Assembly (NCBI GenBank): GCA_017560855.1 | Contig: JAFZEB010000133.1 | Coordinates: 1 to 14,807 of the forward strand | DNA length: 14,807 nucleotides | Reading direction: 5' to 3' | Source: Ruminiclostridium sp. | GTDB lineage: Bacteria; Bacillota; Clostridia; Oscillospirales; Oscillospiraceae | Shown here: positions 12,892 through 14,807 of the stretch, piece by piece | How positions within the stretch are numbered: the first letter of the stretch is position 1 | Layout: each line of letters begins with the position of its first letter | Made by a program: the position numbers and the translations under genes | Notes under the pieces: generated by a model | Seen by the model: the letters and a program-made list of their open reading frames with translations, nothing else | Databases searched by the model: none | Told to the model about the DNA's origin: nothing

Positions 12892-13653
12892 ATGAAAATC
12901 AATGAAGTCGAAAAGCTGTTGGACATTCCTAAAGCGACCATTCGTTTTTACGAAAAGGAAGGTCTGATCAACCCCCAGAGAAATTCGAACTCGTATAGAG
13001 AGTATTCCGACTCCGATATTGAACTACTGAAGAAGATCATCGTGCTTCGGAAGATTGGTGTGACTGTGGAGGATATCAAGATGATTTTGAACGACACCCT
13101 CCCCCTCCAGGATGCCCTGACCAAAAACATGGACCAGCTGCAGAAGCAGATGGAGGAATTGAAGGGAGCTATGACCCTCTGCTCCTTCCTACAGAAAAAA
13201 GAAGAGAGTCTTGCTTCTCTGGACGAAGAGTATTATTGGAATTTAATCAAATCGGAAGAGCGGAAGGGCCATCGGTTCTTCGCTATTCTGGATGATATCA
13301 TTGGTTTTGAAAAGCGGGCCATCGGGGATGAATTCGGCTTGCTGGACGAAGAGGGCAAGATGAAGTTCTCCTTGGGAAAATCCATCCTGATTGCCGTTGG
13401 AATGTGCGTTTCCTGTGGTCTTTTGTGGTTCTTCCTGGATGGCATGCTGAATGGCATGCATCTGTCCAGTCTGATCGAAGGATTATTCTTCCCCTTTGTC
13501 GGCATCCTGATTTCCTCCACGCTGGGTTTGTCGGTCTACCTCTTGGGAAAGAAGCACGAGAAAGCCGCACAGACCATCAAAGAAATCGCCATAGGGCCAG
13601 GGGTTCTCTTCCTGATTATTGTTATTCTTCTCTTGACCTTTCTCAAAGGATAA
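12892..13653 (+). CDS. MerR family transcriptional regulator with C-terminal membrane segments
   Basis: A 253-residue regulator. The N-terminus is a MerR winged helix-turn-helix (residues 1-70): MKINEVEKLLDIPKATIRFY, then EKEGLINPQRNSNSYREYS and the LLKKIIVLRKIGVTVEDIK helices. A coiled coil follows (about 75-112). Instead of a soluble effector domain, the C-terminal part holds three hydrophobic segments at about 163-183, 196-218 and 233-251. The protein is therefore probably anchored in the membrane and may sense a membrane or envelope signal (inference). ATG 12892 has AAGGAGG 10 bases upstream. An earlier in-frame TTG at 12871 lies before that site and is unlikely. The gene stands alone behind a 19-bp-spaced promoter. 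The converging transporter is not in its transcription unit. Confidence 0.88.
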   Translation: MKINEVEKLLDIPKATIRFYEKEGLINPQRNSNSYREYSDSDIELLKKIIVLRKIGVTVEDIKMILNDTLPLQDALTKNMDQLQKQMEELKGAMTLCSFLQKKEESLASLDEEYYWNLIKSEERKGHRFFAILDDIIGFEKRAIGDEFGLLDEEGKMKFSLGKSILIAVGMCVSCGLLWFFLDGMLNGMHLSSLIEGLFFPFVGILISSTLGLSVYLLGKKHEKAAQTIKEIAIGPGVLFLIIVILLLTFLKG

Positions 13654-13680
13654 GTAAACACCGTTGCACCCAAACATCAA

Positions 13681-13712
13681 AAACTACCTGTCCAAACAAG
13701 GACAGGTAGTTT
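13681..13712. terminator. Bidirectional terminator between merR-like and MFS genes
   Basis: A 13-bp perfect stem AAACTACCTGTCC / GGACAGGTAGTTT (13681-13693 with 13700-13712), 6-nt loop AAACAA, A-rich before and T-rich after on both strands. It serves both convergent genes. Confidence 0.9.
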
Positions 13713-13718
13713 CTATAA

Positions 13719-14807
13719 TCAAGGCTTTTTGATCATCACATTCAGCACCAGGGCGGCGAAGGTCAGGGCCAGGAGCATCAGGAAGGTGGCGGGATAGCCG
13801 CCGGTAAGTTCCAGGACCTTGTTGGACACCATGGCGATGAGGGAGCCAACCATGACGGTGAAGGTCATGATGGCCACGTTGGTGGACAGGTACTTCATAC
13901 CAAAGAAGGAAGAGGTAAAGGCCGTCATGATGGTGGGGCAGGAGCCGTAGGACATTCCCGTCAGGCACAGACCGGCGATGCACAGGGGCAGGGAGCCGAT
14001 GGACACGGCCAGCAGGGTGACACCGGCGGCGCAGATGGTCAGGGTGTTGGCGCACAGCATGGTCTTGCGGCGGCCGATGACATCATAGACGGCACCGGTG
14101 AGGATGCGGCCCAGGCCGTTGCACACGGACAGCACACCCACCAGGGTGACTGCCAGGGCCTCAGGAGCCCCCACCGAGAGGGCCAGATCCTTGGCGAAGC
14201 TGATGACCGAGCTGCCCACAGCTGCCAGGAAGGAAATGCACACAAAGGCCATCCAGAAAGAGGGGCGGCGGATGGTCTCGAAGGTGGTATAGTCCCGGGC
14301 CTCGAAGGTCTCCCCGCCGGAAGCCTTGGCGGCCTTGGGCTGGGGCAGAGTCACACCAGGACCGGGCTTCTGGAGGAGCAGACCGGCCAGGACCAGCACC
14401 AGGCAGATGGCGGCGCCCAGGATCACATAGGTGGTTCGCCAGCCCAGGAAGCTGTGGAACAGGGTGTTGGCGGCGCTGCCCAGGATCAGGGCCGAGGCAC
14501 CGAAGCCCATCATCAGGCAGCCGGAGCACAGGCCCTTCTTATCGGGGAACCAGGCGCTGACGGTGCCGATGAGCACATTGTAGGCGATGCCGATGCCCAG
14601 ACCGGCCAGAACGCCGTAGGTGATGTACAGCATGGTCACGGAAGTACCAGGCAGAACGGCGGTGAGCACAAAGCCCAGGGCAGACAGACCACCGGCGGCC
14701 ATGAGGGCGATCTTATGCCCGGCCCGCTTGGAGATCTGGGCGCCCAGCAGGCCGCCAATACAGAAAAAGCTCATGGCCAGGGTGAAGTTCAGGGCCAGCT
14801 GGGAGGG
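13719..14807 (-). CDS. MFS transporter, OFA (oxalate/formate antiporter)-like, 5' end outside window
   Basis: The last 362 residues of a 12-helix major facilitator. The frame stays open to the window edge: before the Met at 14774 the codons read SQLALNFTLA, which joins MSFFCIGGLLGAQISKRAG, the usual second-helix region of OFA-family members. That Met is therefore internal, and the true start and first helix lie beyond base 14807. Visible features include YGVLAGLGIGIAYNVLIGTVSAWFPDKKGLCSG, split here as YGVLAGLGIG and the conserved WFPDKKGL loop. The central cytoplasmic loop is rich in Lys/Ala/Pro, and the second half carries GRILTGAVYDVIGRRKTM. The family moves small monocarboxylates and dicarboxylates; the substrate here is unknown. 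It converges on the MerR gene across a shared terminator. Confidence 0.9.
   Translation of the reverse strand, partial: PSQLALNFTLAMSFFCIGGLLGAQISKRAGHKIALMAAGGLSALGFVLTAVLPGTSVTMLYITYGVLAGLGIGIAYNVLIGTVSAWFPDKKGLCSGCLMMGFGASALILGSAANTLFHSFLGWRTTYVILGAAICLVLVLAGLLLQKPGPGVTLPQPKAAKASGGETFEARDYTTFETIRRPSFWMAFVCISFLAAVGSSVISFAKDLALSVGAPEALAVTLVGVLSVCNGLGRILTGAVYDVIGRRKTMLCANTLTICAAGVTLLAVSIGSLPLCIAGLCLTGMSYGSCPTIMTAFTSSFFGMKYLSTNVAIMTFTVMVGSLIAMVSNKVLELTGGYPATFLMLLALTFAALVLNVMIKKP

Overview
The window looks like chromosomal DNA from a spore-forming, mostly GC-rich Firmicute, most likely a gut Oscillospiraceae relative (the Flavonifractor / Intestinimonas / Lawsonibacter neighbourhood is my best guess). 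The reasons are a SpoIVB sporulation protease, a UvrA-RecD2-ComF-MreB housekeeping block, strong AGGAGG ribosome binding sites with occasional TTG starts, a Cys-rich 'IPALGH' surface-repeat protein of the sort common in gut Firmicutes, and an OFA-type transporter. No rRNA, tRNA, CRISPR array, integrase or transposase was seen. No gene-free stretch exceeds 300 bases.

Left block (1-6335), GC-rich and conserved. The end of uvrA, then recD2 and comF, run close together on the + strand and end at a strong hairpin terminator. An MreB-like gene follows. It converges, through a shared bidirectional terminator, on a two-gene minus-strand operon (4-oxalocrotonate tautomerase family protein, then a TSCPD-domain protein with a TTG start). 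A divergent spoIVB gene follows on the + strand.

Middle block (6336-7961), the most unusual part. The intact 3' end of spoIVB is followed by two further, diverged copies of the spoIVB 3' end (7338-7460 and 7914-7961). Each copy ends at the spoIVB stop codon and carries its own terminator. AT-richer cargo lies between the tails: first a DUF2975 membrane protein with a small XRE-type regulator behind a near-consensus promoter and operator-like repeats, then a gene for an unrecognised 118-residue protein. The order is spoIVB - cargo 1 - tail 2 - cargo 2 - tail 3. It suggests repeated insertion at the spoIVB 3' end using DNA from diverged relatives, with no recombinase left behind. A chimeric assembly must also be excluded.

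Right block (7997-14807). A large minus-strand gene encodes a secreted 1061-residue protein: an Asp-box beta-propeller region resembling GH74 / sortilin-type propellers, three to four Cys-rich repeats, and a C-terminal domain. Divergent from it is a two-gene operon (glyoxalase I-like VOC enzyme, then a short-chain dehydrogenase/reductase), each gene group with a good promoter. Next comes a MerR-type regulator with three C-terminal membrane segments and a MerR-style 19-bp-spaced promoter. Last is the minus-strand gene of an OFA-type MFS transporter, cut by the window end.
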